Shown: piece after piece, positions 6,704 to 15,418 of the stretch
How the letters are laid out: each line of letters begins with the position of its first letter
Position numbering within the stretch: position 1 is the first letter of the stretch
Assembly: GCF_014203355.1 (NCBI RefSeq)
Contig: NZ_JACHIR010000003.1
Location: 124,001-188,000 of the forward strand
Direction: 5' to 3'
Origin: Kutzneria kofuensis
GTDB lineage: Bacteria; Actinomycetota; Actinomycetes; Mycobacteriales; Pseudonocardiaceae
DNA length: 64,000 nucleotides
The notes under the pieces: model-generated
Seen by the model: the letters and a program-made list of their open reading frames with translations, nothing else
Database searches by the model: none
What the model was told of the DNA's origin: nothing
Made by a program: the position numbers and the translations under genes

Positions 6704-9700
6704 ATGGAGTTCCACGTGCTCGGGCCGGTGGAGTTCGTGGTTGCGGGCCGGGTGGTGCCGACCGGGCATCCCCGGCAGCGCTGTGTGCTGGCCGTGCTGC
6801 TCGCGGAGGCGAACCGCACCGTGCTCACCGAGCAGTTGATCGACCGGGTGTGGGGCGACGATCCGCCGAACCGCGTCCGCAACGTGCTCTCCGGCTACAT
6901 CACCAGGCTGCGGGCGGTGATCTCCGGCCCGAGCGTGGCGCTGGAGCGATGTCCCGGCGGCTACGCCGTTTCCGTTGACCCAAACGCGATCGACATGCAC
7001 CGGTTCCGCGATCTTGTCGGACGGGCCAGGCCGGCCGAGGATCCAGCTCTGCTGACGGAGGCGCTGGGACTGTGGCGCGGGCCGGCGTTCGCGGACACGT
7101 CGTCACGGTGGCTGGCCAACCTCGCGGCGACACTGGAGACGGAGCGGATGGCCGCGGTGTTGCTGCGCAACGACATCGCGCTGCGCGCCGGCGATCACGC
7201 CGAGCTGTTGGCGCAACTGTACGACCTCGCCGCGGCGCATCCGCTGGACGATCGGGTGACCCGGCAGCTGATGACCGCGCTGTACCGCTGCGGCCGGCAG
7301 GCCGAGGCGCTCGCCGTCCACGCCAAGGCCCGTGCGCTGTTGAAGGAGGAGCTGGGTCTCGATCCCAGCCCTGAACTTCAGGCACTGCAGAGCCAGATCC
7401 TCGACAACGACCCGGCACTCGCGGTCCCGCCGCCGAAGTCGGCCGCACGGCCGATTCCGCGGCAGCTTCCCGCCGTGACCTCGGCCTTTGCCGGGCGGGA
7501 CTGGGAAATCACGCAGCTGGACGCCGTTCGGGACACGCCGGTGGTAGCCATCGACGGCGCCGCCGGCATGGGCAAGACGGCGTTGGCGGTCCAGTGGAGC
7601 CGTCGCGTCGCGTCGCGTTTTCCGGACGGGCAGCTGTTCGTGAACCTGCGCGGCTATTCGCCGGGGCCGCCGCTGCATCCGCTCGGCGCGTTGACCCAGT
7701 TCCTGCGGGCGCTGGGAGTTCCACCCGATCAGCTGCCGCTGGACGTCGACGAAGCGGCCGCGCTGTATCGCAGCGTGCTGGCCGACCGTCGGGTCCTCGT
7801 CGTGCTCGACGACGCGCGCGGGCCGGAGCAGGTGCGGCCGCTCCTGCCGGGCAATCCGGACTGTGGCGTGGTGATCACCAGCCGGAACCGCCTCGGCGGG
7901 CTGGTGGCGCGAGAGGGCGCCTGGCGGCTCACGCTGGATGTGCTCTCCGATGACACAGCCGTCGAACTGCTGACGAAGCTGCTCGGCACGCAGCGTGTCT
8001 CGCTCGAAGCGGAGACCCTCACCGAGCTGGTCGCGCTGTGCGCGCATCTGCCGCTGGCGTTGCGGATCGCCGCGGCGAACCTGGCGAACCACCCGCAGCG
8101 GCGGATCGCCGACTACGTCAAGCAGTTGCGCGCAGGCGACCGGTTGGACGCGCTGCAGGTCGACGGCGATCAGGAGGCGGCTGTCCGTGCCGCGTTCGAG
8201 CTGTCGTACGCGACGTTGAAACCAGAGACACAGCTGCTGTTCCGCCGGATCGGCTTGCTGCCCGGCCCGGACATCACGGTGTCGTCGGTCTCCGCGCTCG
8301 TCGACGACGCCTCGCAGCTGGAGGTGCTCGCCGCCGCCCATCTCGTCGAATCCGTGGGAGAGGGCCGGTACCGGTGCCACGACCTGCTGAAGCTGTTCGC
8401 GGCCGAGCTTGCCCGGGACGATCCCGACCGCGACGCGGCCTTCACCCGGCTGGCCGCGTTCTATCTGGACGCGGCGGAGTCGGCCGCGGCCCTGCTGTAT
8501 CCGCAGATCCTGCGGCTGCCGGGGCGGCACGGGTATCGGGAGCGGTTCGCCGAGCACGCCGAGGCGCTGGCGTGGCTGGACGGCGAGCGGGTGAACCTTG
8601 TCGCCCTCGTCGCGCACGCCGCCGAGCACGGGCCGCATTCGCTGGCGTGGCAGCTGTCCGACGCCCTGCGCGGATATTTCTGGCTTCGCCGCCACGCCGG
8701 CGACTGGCTCGCTGTCGCCCGGACCGCACTCTCCGCGGCTTCCGGTGAGCCCCTCGCGGAGGCGTCTGCGCAGCTCAGCATCGCCGACGTGCACTGGAGC
8801 GTCGGCCGCCACGGCGAGGCCATCTCCGCTTACGCCGCCGCCCTGGACCTGGCTCGCCGCGCCGACTGGATCGACGGACAGGCGACGATCCTCGGCAACC
8901 TCGCCAGCGTCAACGTCGAACGCGGCGAGCTGGATCTGGCGCGGCAGCACTATTCGACGGCCCTGTCCATGCATCAGGACAAGGGCCGCCGCGCCGTGAC
9001 CTTGAGCAATCTGGGCAACGTGGACTGGGAACAGGGTGCCCTGGCCGACGCGGAGGCGCACTTCACGGAGGCCCTCGAGCTGCACGAATCCCTTGTCGCT
9101 CGGGCGAATTCGCTGCTGAACCTCGGTTCGGTCCGGCATGACCTGGGTCAGCTCGACGCCGCCATGGCCGACCTGTCCGATGCCCTGCGGCTCAGCCGCG
9201 AGGTCGGCGACGGCGCCGACGAGGCCACCGCGCTCGTCAGCATCGCTGCCGTGCAACGGGATCGCGGCCTGCTCGCCGAAGCCTTCGACGAGGCCCGCGC
9301 CGCACTCGTCCTCGCGCAACGCATCGACGGCCGGCGCATCGAGGCCAGCGCCGTCAACGTGCTCGGCACCATCTGCCAGCGGCTCGGTCGCCATCGTGAG
9401 GCCATCGGCCACCACGAGGCCGCCCTGCGGCTCGGGCAGGTCACCGCCGATCGCCGCGCCGAGGTCGAGGCCCTCATCGGCCTCGCCGACGCTCACCTGT
9501 CCTCCCGCCGCCTCGACCTCGCGGCCTCCCACGGCGACCGCGCCCTGGCCGCCGCCGAGCGAGCCGGGTATCGCCTGCTCGCGGGCTACGCCCACACCGT
9601 GCTCTCGGACGTGCACCGGCGCCTCGGCGACCACTCCGCCGCCGTCACCCACACCACCCGCGCCGCCGAGATCTTCGCCTCGACCGGCGGCCGGCTGTGG

Positions 9701-9730
9701 CTGTCCCGGCTGGATCGGGCAAGCAACTGA
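6704..9730 (+). CDS. AfsR/SARP family regulator with NB-ARC and TPR domains
   Basis: 1008 residues from the ATG at 6704, chosen because the family begins MEFxVLGPVE exactly here; an upstream ATG at 6665 would add 13 unlikely residues. Domains in order: OmpR-like winged helix (1-90), BTAD helical domain (about 95-240), NB-ARC STAND ATPase with P-loop GAAGMGKTAL (285-294) and Walker B VLVVLDDARG, then tetratricopeptide repeats over about 640-990. It is an AfsR-type activator, normally tuned by Ser/Thr kinases and controlling secondary metabolism or differentiation. No obvious target operon is adjacent. The palindrome at 6649 may be its control site. Two hairpins follow it. Confidence 0.93.
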   Translation: MEFHVLGPVEFVVAGRVVPTGHPRQRCVLAVLLAEANRTVLTEQLIDRVWGDDPPNRVRNVLSGYITRLRAVISGPSVALERCPGGYAVSVDPNAIDMHRFRDLVGRARPAEDPALLTEALGLWRGPAFADTSSRWLANLAATLETERMAAVLLRNDIALRAGDHAELLAQLYDLAAAHPLDDRVTRQLMTALYRCGRQAEALAVHAKARALLKEELGLDPSPELQALQSQILDNDPALAVPPPKSAARPIPRQLPAVTSAFAGRDWEITQLDAVRDTPVVAIDGAAGMGKTALAVQWSRRVASRFPDGQLFVNLRGYSPGPPLHPLGALTQFLRALGVPPDQLPLDVDEAAALYRSVLADRRVLVVLDDARGPEQVRPLLPGNPDCGVVITSRNRLGGLVAREGAWRLTLDVLSDDTAVELLTKLLGTQRVSLEAETLTELVALCAHLPLALRIAAANLANHPQRRIADYVKQLRAGDRLDALQVDGDQEAAVRAAFELSYATLKPETQLLFRRIGLLPGPDITVSSVSALVDDASQLEVLAAAHLVESVGEGRYRCHDLLKLFAAELARDDPDRDAAFTRLAAFYLDAAESAAALLYPQILRLPGRHGYRERFAEHAEALAWLDGERVNLVALVAHAAEHGPHSLAWQLSDALRGYFWLRRHAGDWLAVARTALSAASGEPLAEASAQLSIADVHWSVGRHGEAISAYAAALDLARRADWIDGQATILGNLASVNVERGELDLARQHYSTALSMHQDKGRRAVTLSNLGNVDWEQGALADAEAHFTEALELHESLVARANSLLNLGSVRHDLGQLDAAMADLSDALRLSREVGDGADEATALVSIAAVQRDRGLLAEAFDEARAALVLAQRIDGRRIEASAVNVLGTICQRLGRHREAIGHHEAALRLGQVTADRRAEVEALIGLADAHLSSRRLDLAASHGDRALAAAERAGYRLLAGYAHTVLSDVHRRLGDHSAAVTHTTRAAEIFASTGGRLWLSRLDRASN

Positions 9731-9765
9731 CGGTGTCCGAGCAGGCCGCTCGCCGCGGTGCTGGC

Positions 9766-9802
9766 CGGCAACCGCAGTCCCCCGCAGGCGTGGCGGTTGC
9801 CG
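9766..9802. terminator. Terminator hairpin downstream of SARP gene
   Basis: CGGCAACCGC (9766-9775) pairs perfectly with GCGGTTGCCG (9793-9802); the loop is 17 nt. With the second hairpin at 9830-9856 it separates the SARP gene from the convergent small-peptide gene. Confidence 0.55.
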
Positions 9803-9829
9803 ACCAGCTCTGTCGGCACGGTCCGGCCG

Positions 9830-9856
9830 CGCGGTCGAGGTGGCGCCTCGACCGCG
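9830..9856. terminator. Bidirectional terminator hairpin
   Basis: CGCGGTCGAGG (9830-9840) and CCTCGACCGCG (9846-9856) form a perfect 11-bp stem with a 5-nt loop. It lies 17 nt past the stop of the convergent peptide gene. Confidence 0.7.
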
Positions 9857-9873
9857 CAACCCGTATGACCTGG

Positions 9874-10029
9874 TCAGGCCAGCCCGTGACCGTGCCGCGT
9901 GGGCGTCGGCGTGCCGGTCGGCGCAGGAACGCCGCTCGCCGAGACGTGCGCGGCGGTATGTGCGGCCGCGATACCCCCAGTGACGGTCGCGGCGACCAAA
10001 GCCAGCGCGACCATCAGCCTGCTCACCAT
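9874..10029 (-). CDS. 51-residue exported or membrane-anchored peptide
   Basis: Short gene with a strong ribosome site (GGGGAGG, 6 nt before the ATG at 10027-10029). The N-terminal segment VSRLMVALALVAATVTGG is a signal peptide or single membrane helix. It is followed by an Ala/His stretch and a Pro-Thr-rich tail ending in HGHGLA. A terminator follows directly. Function unknown. It is convergent with the SARP gene. Confidence 0.6.
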   Translation of the reverse strand: MVSRLMVALALVAATVTGGIAAAHTAAHVSASGVPAPTGTPTPTRHGHGLA

Positions 10030-10133
10030 TACTGCCTCCCCTTGTCGGTTGACGCGGAGGAGCGTGACGGGCGGGGATTGAGGAAAAGTTGAGGCCGCGA
10101 ACGGGGGTGGATGGCCTAGCATCGGCGGCTGTC

Positions 10134-11135
10134 ATGGTGGGAAGCAGACAGCCGTCGCCGGTGGTGGAGTTCGGGTTCAGCAACCCGGACCGGCCCCGCC
10201 TCGGCCTGGAGGTGGTGGACTTCGCCCGGCTTGCCGCCCGGCTGCCGGCTTCGACGTTGTCCACAGTGCACCGCACGGACTTCCACCAGCTGTTCCTGAT
10301 CACCGGTGGTCGCGGCGCGCTGATGGTCGATTTCGTCGACCACCCGTGCGAGCCGGGCACGCTGGTGTCGGTGTGCCCGGGTCGGGTGCTGCGGCTTCCC
10401 CGGGCCACCGACGGCGGCCGGCTGGACGCGCTGATGGTGCTGTTCACCGACACGTTTCCGCAGCGGCTGGAGGCGATTCGTCCGCTGCTGAGCCCCTTCG
10501 GCCAGGTGGTCTGGACGGTGCCGGTCGACGAGCACAAGGAACTCGCCCGCGCGGTCCGGGAGTTGATGACGGAGTACCACCGCGCCGTCGACAAGGTCAC
10601 GGTGGATCTGCTCAGGCAGCTGCTGGGGGCGTTGCTGCTCCGCATCGCGCGGCTGCCGGCGGACGGGCCGCCGGCGGCGCACGAGGACACGTACGCGAGG
10701 TTCCAGCACGAGTTGGAGCGCTCGTTCGCCACCACTCGCAACGCCAACGACTACGCCGCCCGCGTCGGTTACTCGCTGCGCAGCCTGAACCGGGCCTGCC
10801 AGGCGGCGACGGGCCGGTCGGCCAAGGCGCTGATCGACGCCCGCGTGGCGCTGGAGGCCAAGCGGCTGCTCGTCCACACCGACCTGCCCGCCGCCGCGAT
10901 CGGCAACCGGCTCGGCTTCACCGAGCCGACCAACTTCGGCAAGTTCTTCCAGCGCGAGACCGGCGAATCCCCGGGCGCGTTCCGCGACCGCGAGCGGGTC
11001 AGCGCAGGCGGTAGTGTCCATTTCGATCGGTTCCTTCCCTCGGCTCGGGCGGGCTCGCACCGAGGGGCCGGAGTCGCCGGAGAATCCTCGACACGCGATG
11101 TCGAGGCGGGACGGCGGGGTCCGACCAGAGCGTGA
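10134..11135 (+). CDS. AraC family transcriptional regulator
   Basis: About 333 residues from the ATG at 10134; an in-frame TTG at 10089 would add 15 residues and neither has a good ribosome site. The N-terminal half is an AraC-type ligand/cupin region (LFLITGGRGALMVDF, then GTLVSVCPGRVLRL). The C-terminal half is the double HTH (YAARVGYSLRSLNRACQAATG, then GNRLGFTEPTNFGKFFQRETG and PGAFR). The last 45 residues beyond the HTH are Gly/Arg/Ser rich and untypical; a small frameshift near 11000 may have extended the protein. It may control the downstream YCII-sigma cluster or itself. Confidence 0.85.
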   Translation: MVGSRQPSPVVEFGFSNPDRPRLGLEVVDFARLAARLPASTLSTVHRTDFHQLFLITGGRGALMVDFVDHPCEPGTLVSVCPGRVLRLPRATDGGRLDALMVLFTDTFPQRLEAIRPLLSPFGQVVWTVPVDEHKELARAVRELMTEYHRAVDKVTVDLLRQLLGALLLRIARLPADGPPAAHEDTYARFQHELERSFATTRNANDYAARVGYSLRSLNRACQAATGRSAKALIDARVALEAKRLLVHTDLPAAAIGNRLGFTEPTNFGKFFQRETGESPGAFRDRERVSAGGSVHFDRFLPSARAGSHRGAGVAGESSTRDVEAGRRGPTRA

Positions 11136-11162
11136 CAGGCCCGCACACGAGGGAGCAGAGCC

Positions 11163-11516
11163 ATGAAGTACCTGCTGATGATCTACGGCAACAAGGAGAA
11201 GTGGGCGTCGCTGCCGGAGGAGCAGTGGCCGGAGGTGATTGCCGAGCAGGAGGCGTTCAACGCCCGCTACCGCGCGACCGGCGAGCTGCTCGGCGCCTAC
11301 GGCCTGGCCGACGCCGAGGAGGCGAAGCTGGTCCGCCGGGTGGACGGCGCGGCCGTGGTGACCGACGGCCCGTACCTGGAGACCAAGGAGTACATGGCCA
11401 GCTTCTACCTGCTCGACGTGGCCGACGAGGCCCGCGCCCGGGAGATCGCCGCGGACATGCCGATCGCCGGCACCGACCCGGTCGAGCTGTGGCCGGTGCC
11501 GCACGAGTCGGCGTGA
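11163..11516 (+). CDS. YCII-related (DGPF) domain protein
   Basis: 117 residues. Typical opening MKYLLMIYGN, the motif TDGPYLETKEYMASFYLLDV (about residues 61-80) and the closing VELWPVP identify the YCII/DGPF fold, a small dimeric alpha/beta-barrel. Family members often sit beside ECF sigma-factor genes, as here (the sigma gene starts 64 bp downstream). A role in the same response is inferred. Ribosome site GAGGGAG. No enzymatic role is established for this subgroup. Confidence 0.9.
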   Translation: MKYLLMIYGNKEKWASLPEEQWPEVIAEQEAFNARYRATGELLGAYGLADAEEAKLVRRVDGAAVVTDGPYLETKEYMASFYLLDVADEARAREIAADMPIAGTDPVELWPVPHESA

Positions 11517-11580
11517 TGTGACCTGCGTCTCACTTGGCCGTGCGGTGGGACGCGGGCGCGGGTAGCGGACAAGGACGGGT

Positions 11581-12138
11581 GTGACCTCGCTGATGGCCCG
11601 TGGCGCCGAGGGGGAGGCGGACCTGAAGGACGTGTTCGCCCGCCTCTTCGACGAGCACGCCCGCCCGCTGCGCGGCTACCTGGCTGGCCGGGTCGGCGCG
11701 GACACGGCCGACGATCTCGTCGCGGAGACGTTCCTGGTGGCGCTGCGCCGGTGGCCGAGCTTCGACCCGGCGCAGGCCCCGGTCCGCGGCTGGCTGTACG
11801 GCATCGCCACGAACCTGCTGCGCAACCACCTCCGCCAGGAGATCCGGGGCTATCGGGCGACGGCGCGGGCCGCCGCCGCGAGCGAGCAGGAGCCGCACGA
11901 CACCCGGGCCGCGGAGCGGGTCGACGCCGAGAACGCCACCCGGTCGCTCGCCGCCGCCCTGGCCGCGCTCGGGCGGCAGGAGCGGGACGTGCTCCTGCTG
12001 ACGTCGTGGGCGGGCCTGACACCGGCCGAGGTCGCGGTCGCCACGGGGGTGCCGGCCAGCACCGTCCGCTCCCAGCTGCACCGGGTGCGGGAGAAGTTGC
12101 GGGCGACGCTGGCCGCGAACGACGGGAGCGCCCGATGA
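11581..12138 (+). CDS. ECF-type RNA polymerase sigma factor
   Basis: 185 residues with a GTG start preceded by AAGGA. Region 2 runs about residues 17-80 (FDEHARPLRGYLAGR, DDLVAETFLVALRRW, GWLYGIATNLLRNH). Region 4 runs about 125-175 (LGRQERDVLLLTSWAGLTPAEVA, then ASTVRSQLHRVREKL). Its stop overlaps the start of the following membrane protein by ATGA, so the two are translationally coupled. The partner is presumably its regulator. Signal and promoter consensus are unknown. Confidence 0.93.
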   Translation: MTSLMARGAEGEADLKDVFARLFDEHARPLRGYLAGRVGADTADDLVAETFLVALRRWPSFDPAQAPVRGWLYGIATNLLRNHLRQEIRGYRATARAAAASEQEPHDTRAAERVDAENATRSLAAALAALGRQERDVLLLTSWAGLTPAEVAVATGVPASTVRSQLHRVREKLRATLAANDGSAR

Positions 12139-13139
12139 CCGCGGACCGCCTCGATGAGGCGCTGGACCGGCTCCACCAGGCCCAGCGCACCGAGGAACCC
12201 GACCTCGGGGCGATTCGGGCCAGGGTTCTGGCCGCCGCCGACCGGCCCCCACGCCGAACGCGACCCGTGCTGTGGCTGGCGGCGGCCGCCGCGCTGGCGT
12301 TGCTGGCCGCGTCCCAGGTCGTGCCGCGGCCGGTGGCGCGGGAACCGAAGATTTCGCTGGCGTCGGCCTCCGCTTTCCTCGACGCCGCCGCTGACCGGCA
12401 GGCCGACGAGCCGATCAAGCCGGGCCAATACCGTTACGTCGTCACGCATTCCTTCGACTCGGTGAGTCAGCAGCTGTCGGCGACGACCGGCTACTCCTAT
12501 CTCGTCGAGCACCGCCAGCAGCTGTGGATCCCGGCGGATCCCCAGCAGCAGTGGGTGATGCGCCGCGAGGTGCCGGAAACGACGCCGATGTGGCTGGGCG
12601 GCAGCATTCCACAGGCTCAGACCTCGCCGCCGGAGCCGGATCGGACGGCCAAGGGGGAGTGGCGGGCGGACTGCGGCGCGTTCTTCCCCAGCGCCAACGG
12701 GAAGCGGCCGTGCGAGGATCCGACCGACTCGGAGAGCCAGGCGTTCTACCGGAACCTGCCGCGCGATCCCCAGCAGCTGCTGGCCTTCCTGGCCACCCAC
12801 GGCTCCACGCCGCTGGCGCGATTCCGCTACGCCACCAGGGTTCTCGTCGACGGCCTGATGCCGGCGGATCTGCGGGCCGCCTGGTACCGGGCGATGGCGA
12901 TGATCCCGGGCGTGCGGATCACCGCCGATCAGGCCACTGTGGACGGTCGCGTCGGCGTCGCCATCGGCCTCGCCGACAGCGAGGAGCACGACGACGTGAT
13001 CATCGACGGCAGCTCCGGCCGGTTCATCGGCCTGCGCCAGCTCGTCGGCGAGCACTCGCAGGACTTCCCCTGGCTGGCGCCGGGAACCCTGCTCGAAAGC
13101 AGCGCCGTCACCACGACGACCGTGAACGGCATCGGCTGA
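12135..13139 (+). CDS. Membrane protein coupled to ECF sigma factor (CU044_5270 family)
   Basis: 334 residues. A short cytoplasmic N-terminus (1-44, with LDEALDRLHQAQRTEEPDL) is followed by one membrane helix (45-62) and a large outside domain of about 270 residues. That layout is like an anti-sigma factor but there is no zinc-binding HxxxCxxC motif. The family is regularly found in operon with ECF sigma factors. Here the coupling is ATGA. The outer domain contains two Cys likely in a disulfide. A sensory anti-sigma role is inferred, not shown. Confidence 0.8.
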   Translation: MTADRLDEALDRLHQAQRTEEPDLGAIRARVLAAADRPPRRTRPVLWLAAAAALALLAASQVVPRPVAREPKISLASASAFLDAAADRQADEPIKPGQYRYVVTHSFDSVSQQLSATTGYSYLVEHRQQLWIPADPQQQWVMRREVPETTPMWLGGSIPQAQTSPPEPDRTAKGEWRADCGAFFPSANGKRPCEDPTDSESQAFYRNLPRDPQQLLAFLATHGSTPLARFRYATRVLVDGLMPADLRAAWYRAMAMIPGVRITADQATVDGRVGVAIGLADSEEHDDVIIDGSSGRFIGLRQLVGEHSQDFPWLAPGTLLESSAVTTTTVNGIG

Positions 13140-13151
13140 AAGGCGCAGACC

Positions 13152-14459
13152 ATCAAGACGAGAACCATCGCACTGGCCGTTGCCCTCGCCCTGACCGGCT
13201 GCGCGGCACAAGCCCCGGCGACGACAACCACGGCGACAACCACGACAACGCCCAAGGCCCACGACGGCAAGGCGCTACAGGACGCCAGGCACCCGGCCGG
13301 CGCGTCTCAGCTTCCCAGCGGCCGCACCGGCTACCGTGTGCCCGCCGACATCCAGGCGGACGTCCAGCAGACCGTCGAGGCGCGGCCGGACATCGTGCGC
13401 ACGATCTCGTTGCCGCACAAGTCCGTTCTCGGCAGGGACGTGCCGGCCCTGGAGATCTCCCACCACGTCCGGGACAACGACGGCCGCCCGGTGTTCCTGC
13501 TGATGGGCGGCATCCACGCGAACGAGTGGCCGGGGGTGGAGGTGGCCACCGAGTTCGCCATGGACCTCGCCGAGCAGGACGGCCGCGACCCGCGGATCAC
13601 CGCCCTGCTCGACCGGGTCCGGGTGATCATCCTGCCGGTGGTCAACCCCGACGGCTACGAGGTCTCCCGCGGCGGCCGGATTCCGGACAAACGCAAGAAC
13701 TGCGACCCCACCTGCGGAACGGCGGTGGACCCCGACACCGGCTCCGACAGCGCCGGCGTCGACCTGAACCGCAACTTCGGCGTGAACTGGGGCGGTGTCG
13801 GCTCCGGCGGCGACAAGGCCGACGGCGACTACCGTGGCCCGAAGCCGTTCTCCGAGCCGGAGACGCAGAACATCCGCGACCTCGTCACCGGCCGCCAGGT
13901 GACGGTGCTGGTCGGCCTGCACACCTACGGCGACATGAACCTTCGCCCGCCCGGCCAGAACGCCAGCCCCCTCACGCCGGACGAGGCCGTGTACGCCGAA
14001 CTCGGCGACCAGATGGCCCAGGCCAACGGCTACCCGAGCAAGCTGAGCCGCGACCTGTACGAGACCAGCGGCACCGCCGAGGAATGGTCGTACCACACGA
14101 CCGGCGGCCTCGGCTTCGAGACGGAGCTGGCCGGCGAGACCAACCACGGACCGTTCACCACGAGCGTGCTGGACCAGTACCACGGCGAGCGGGAGGCGCT
14201 GCTCCGCGACGCCGAGGCCGCCGGCAATCCCCGATACCACAGCAGGATCACCGGCACGGCCCACGGCACGCTGGAGCTGTCCAAGCCCGGCCTGCACAGC
14301 ACGATGACCGCCGACGGCCCGTTCACCTGGGACGTGAACCCGTCGATCCGTCCGGGCACGGACGGCCGGAACATCCAGGAGAGCTGGACCCTGACATGCT
14401 CCGGCCGGACCGTGCCGGTGACCGTCGGCCGCGGTGAGACGACGACGGTCAGCTGTTAG
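13152..14459 (+). CDS. M14 zinc carboxypeptidase, predicted lipoprotein; start codon apparently ATC
   Basis: The catalytic domain is clear: zinc ligands H122 and E125 in GGIHANEWPG, substrate Arg in VDLNRNFGVNW, third ligand H257 in GLHTYGD, catalytic Glu in FETELAG (about E325). Upstream in the same frame lies a textbook lipoprotein signal (KTRTIALAVALALTGC) with lipobox LTGC and Cys at residue 17, then a Thr-rich linker. No ATG, GTG or TTG precedes this signal after the previous stop; the codon in the start position is ATC (13152), 6 nt after AAAGG. A GTG at 13338 would give a cytoplasmic form without the signal. It is probably in the sigma-factor operon and acts on peptides outside the membrane. 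Confidence 0.8.
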   Translation: MKTRTIALAVALALTGCAAQAPATTTTATTTTTPKAHDGKALQDARHPAGASQLPSGRTGYRVPADIQADVQQTVEARPDIVRTISLPHKSVLGRDVPALEISHHVRDNDGRPVFLLMGGIHANEWPGVEVATEFAMDLAEQDGRDPRITALLDRVRVIILPVVNPDGYEVSRGGRIPDKRKNCDPTCGTAVDPDTGSDSAGVDLNRNFGVNWGGVGSGGDKADGDYRGPKPFSEPETQNIRDLVTGRQVTVLVGLHTYGDMNLRPPGQNASPLTPDEAVYAELGDQMAQANGYPSKLSRDLYETSGTAEEWSYHTTGGLGFETELAGETNHGPFTTSVLDQYHGEREALLRDAEAAGNPRYHSRITGTAHGTLELSKPGLHSTMTADGPFTWDVNPSIRPGTDGRNIQESWTLTCSGRTVPVTVGRGETTTVSC

Positions 14460-15390
14460 CCAGGTAGCCACCCATCGTCTTGAAGTAGTCGCCGGCCGCG
14501 AGTTCGGCGCCGTCGGCGGTGCGCACCCGCTCGATCACCAGGCCCGGTGACGTGCCGCGCAGGGCGTCCGGGCCGGCGACGATCACCACGCCGTCGCCCT
14601 CCCGGATGAAGATCCGGCCCGGCGTGCCGCCGTAGTGGCCCTTCGACACGGACGCCTTGACCACCCGCAGCTCCTGGCCGCGGTGATAGGTGAAGGCGTT
14701 CGGGTAGGGGTCGGACTGGGCGCGCACCAGCCGTTCGATCCGGGCAGGCGGCCAGGTCCAGTCGATCAGGCTGTCCCGCTTGGCCCGCTTGTGGAAGAAG
14801 CTGGCCCTGGACCGGTCCTGCGGCGCCGGCGTGAAGCCCTGCTCGATCAGCTTGATCGCCTCGGCGGTGATCGGCGCGATCAGGTCCACGGTGCGGTGGA
14901 ACAGGTCGGTGGCGGTGTCGGTCGGTCCGACCGGCACCGACCGCTGCAGCACGATGCTGCCGGCGTCCAGCTCGCCGTCCATCATGTGCGCGGTGACGCC
15001 GACCTCGGGCTCGTCGTTGAGCAGCGCCCAGATGATGGGGGAGAAGCCGGCGTAGGCCGGCAGCAGCGAGTCGTGGATGTTGAGCGTGCCGTGCCGGGGA
15101 AGGTCGAACACCTCCGGCGGCAGCCAGGTCCGCCAGTTGTTGGCCACGATCAGGTCGAGGTCGGCGGCGCGCAGCTCGGCCAGCAACTCGGTGTCGTCGG
15201 GACGGTCCCGCAGCAGCACCCGGATGCCGTGCTCCTCGGCCAGGTCGGCCACCGAGTCGGCCCAGATCCGCTCGTACGCGTGGTCGCTCTTCGGGTGCGT
15301 GACGACCAGTGCGACGTCGTGGCCGGCGTCGATCAGGGCGCGCAGGGTGCGGTGACCCCAGGTCTGGTAGCCGAACATCGCGACGCGCAT
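14449..15390 (-). CDS. Formyltransferase family protein, iron-regulated (siderophore-type hydroxyornithine formyltransferase candidate)
   Basis: 313 residues, methionyl-tRNA-formyltransferase fold. The N10-formyl-THF domain shows IVANNWRTWLP, the catalytic Asn-His-Asp set (NIHDSLLPAYAGFSP and GVTAHMMDGELDAGSIV). The C-terminal domain is OB-like. It is not the housekeeping Fmt: it lacks the fmt/def context and sits under an IdeR/DmdR-type iron box. Homologues of this shape formylate N-hydroxyornithine for hydroxamate siderophores. No siderophore NRPS is in the window, so the partner genes would be elsewhere. It overlaps the carboxypeptidase gene end by 11 nt. Confidence 0.8.
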   Translation of the reverse strand: MRVAMFGYQTWGHRTLRALIDAGHDVALVVTHPKSDHAYERIWADSVADLAEEHGIRVLLRDRPDDTELLAELRAADLDLIVANNWRTWLPPEVFDLPRHGTLNIHDSLLPAYAGFSPIIWALLNDEPEVGVTAHMMDGELDAGSIVLQRSVPVGPTDTATDLFHRTVDLIAPITAEAIKLIEQGFTPAPQDRSRASFFHKRAKRDSLIDWTWPPARIERLVRAQSDPYPNAFTYHRGQELRVVKASVSKGHYGGTPGRIFIREGDGVVIVAGPDALRGTSPGLVIERVRTADGAELAAGDYFKTMGGYLANS

Positions 15391-15418
15391 GCGCAGGAGC
15401 CTTCCGTGATCGACGAGT

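Noticed and set aside
7103-10747. A very long antisense open frame opposite the SARP gene (about 1200 codons).
   Set aside because: It is the shadow of a high-GC coding strand; composition lacks domains, and the sense frame is a clear SARP/NB-ARC/TPR protein.
12524-14437. A 637-codon plus-strand frame running across the CU044_5270 gene and the carboxypeptidase.
   Set aside because: Arg/Pro/Gly-rich shadow in a different frame; the real genes show clear domains and coupling.
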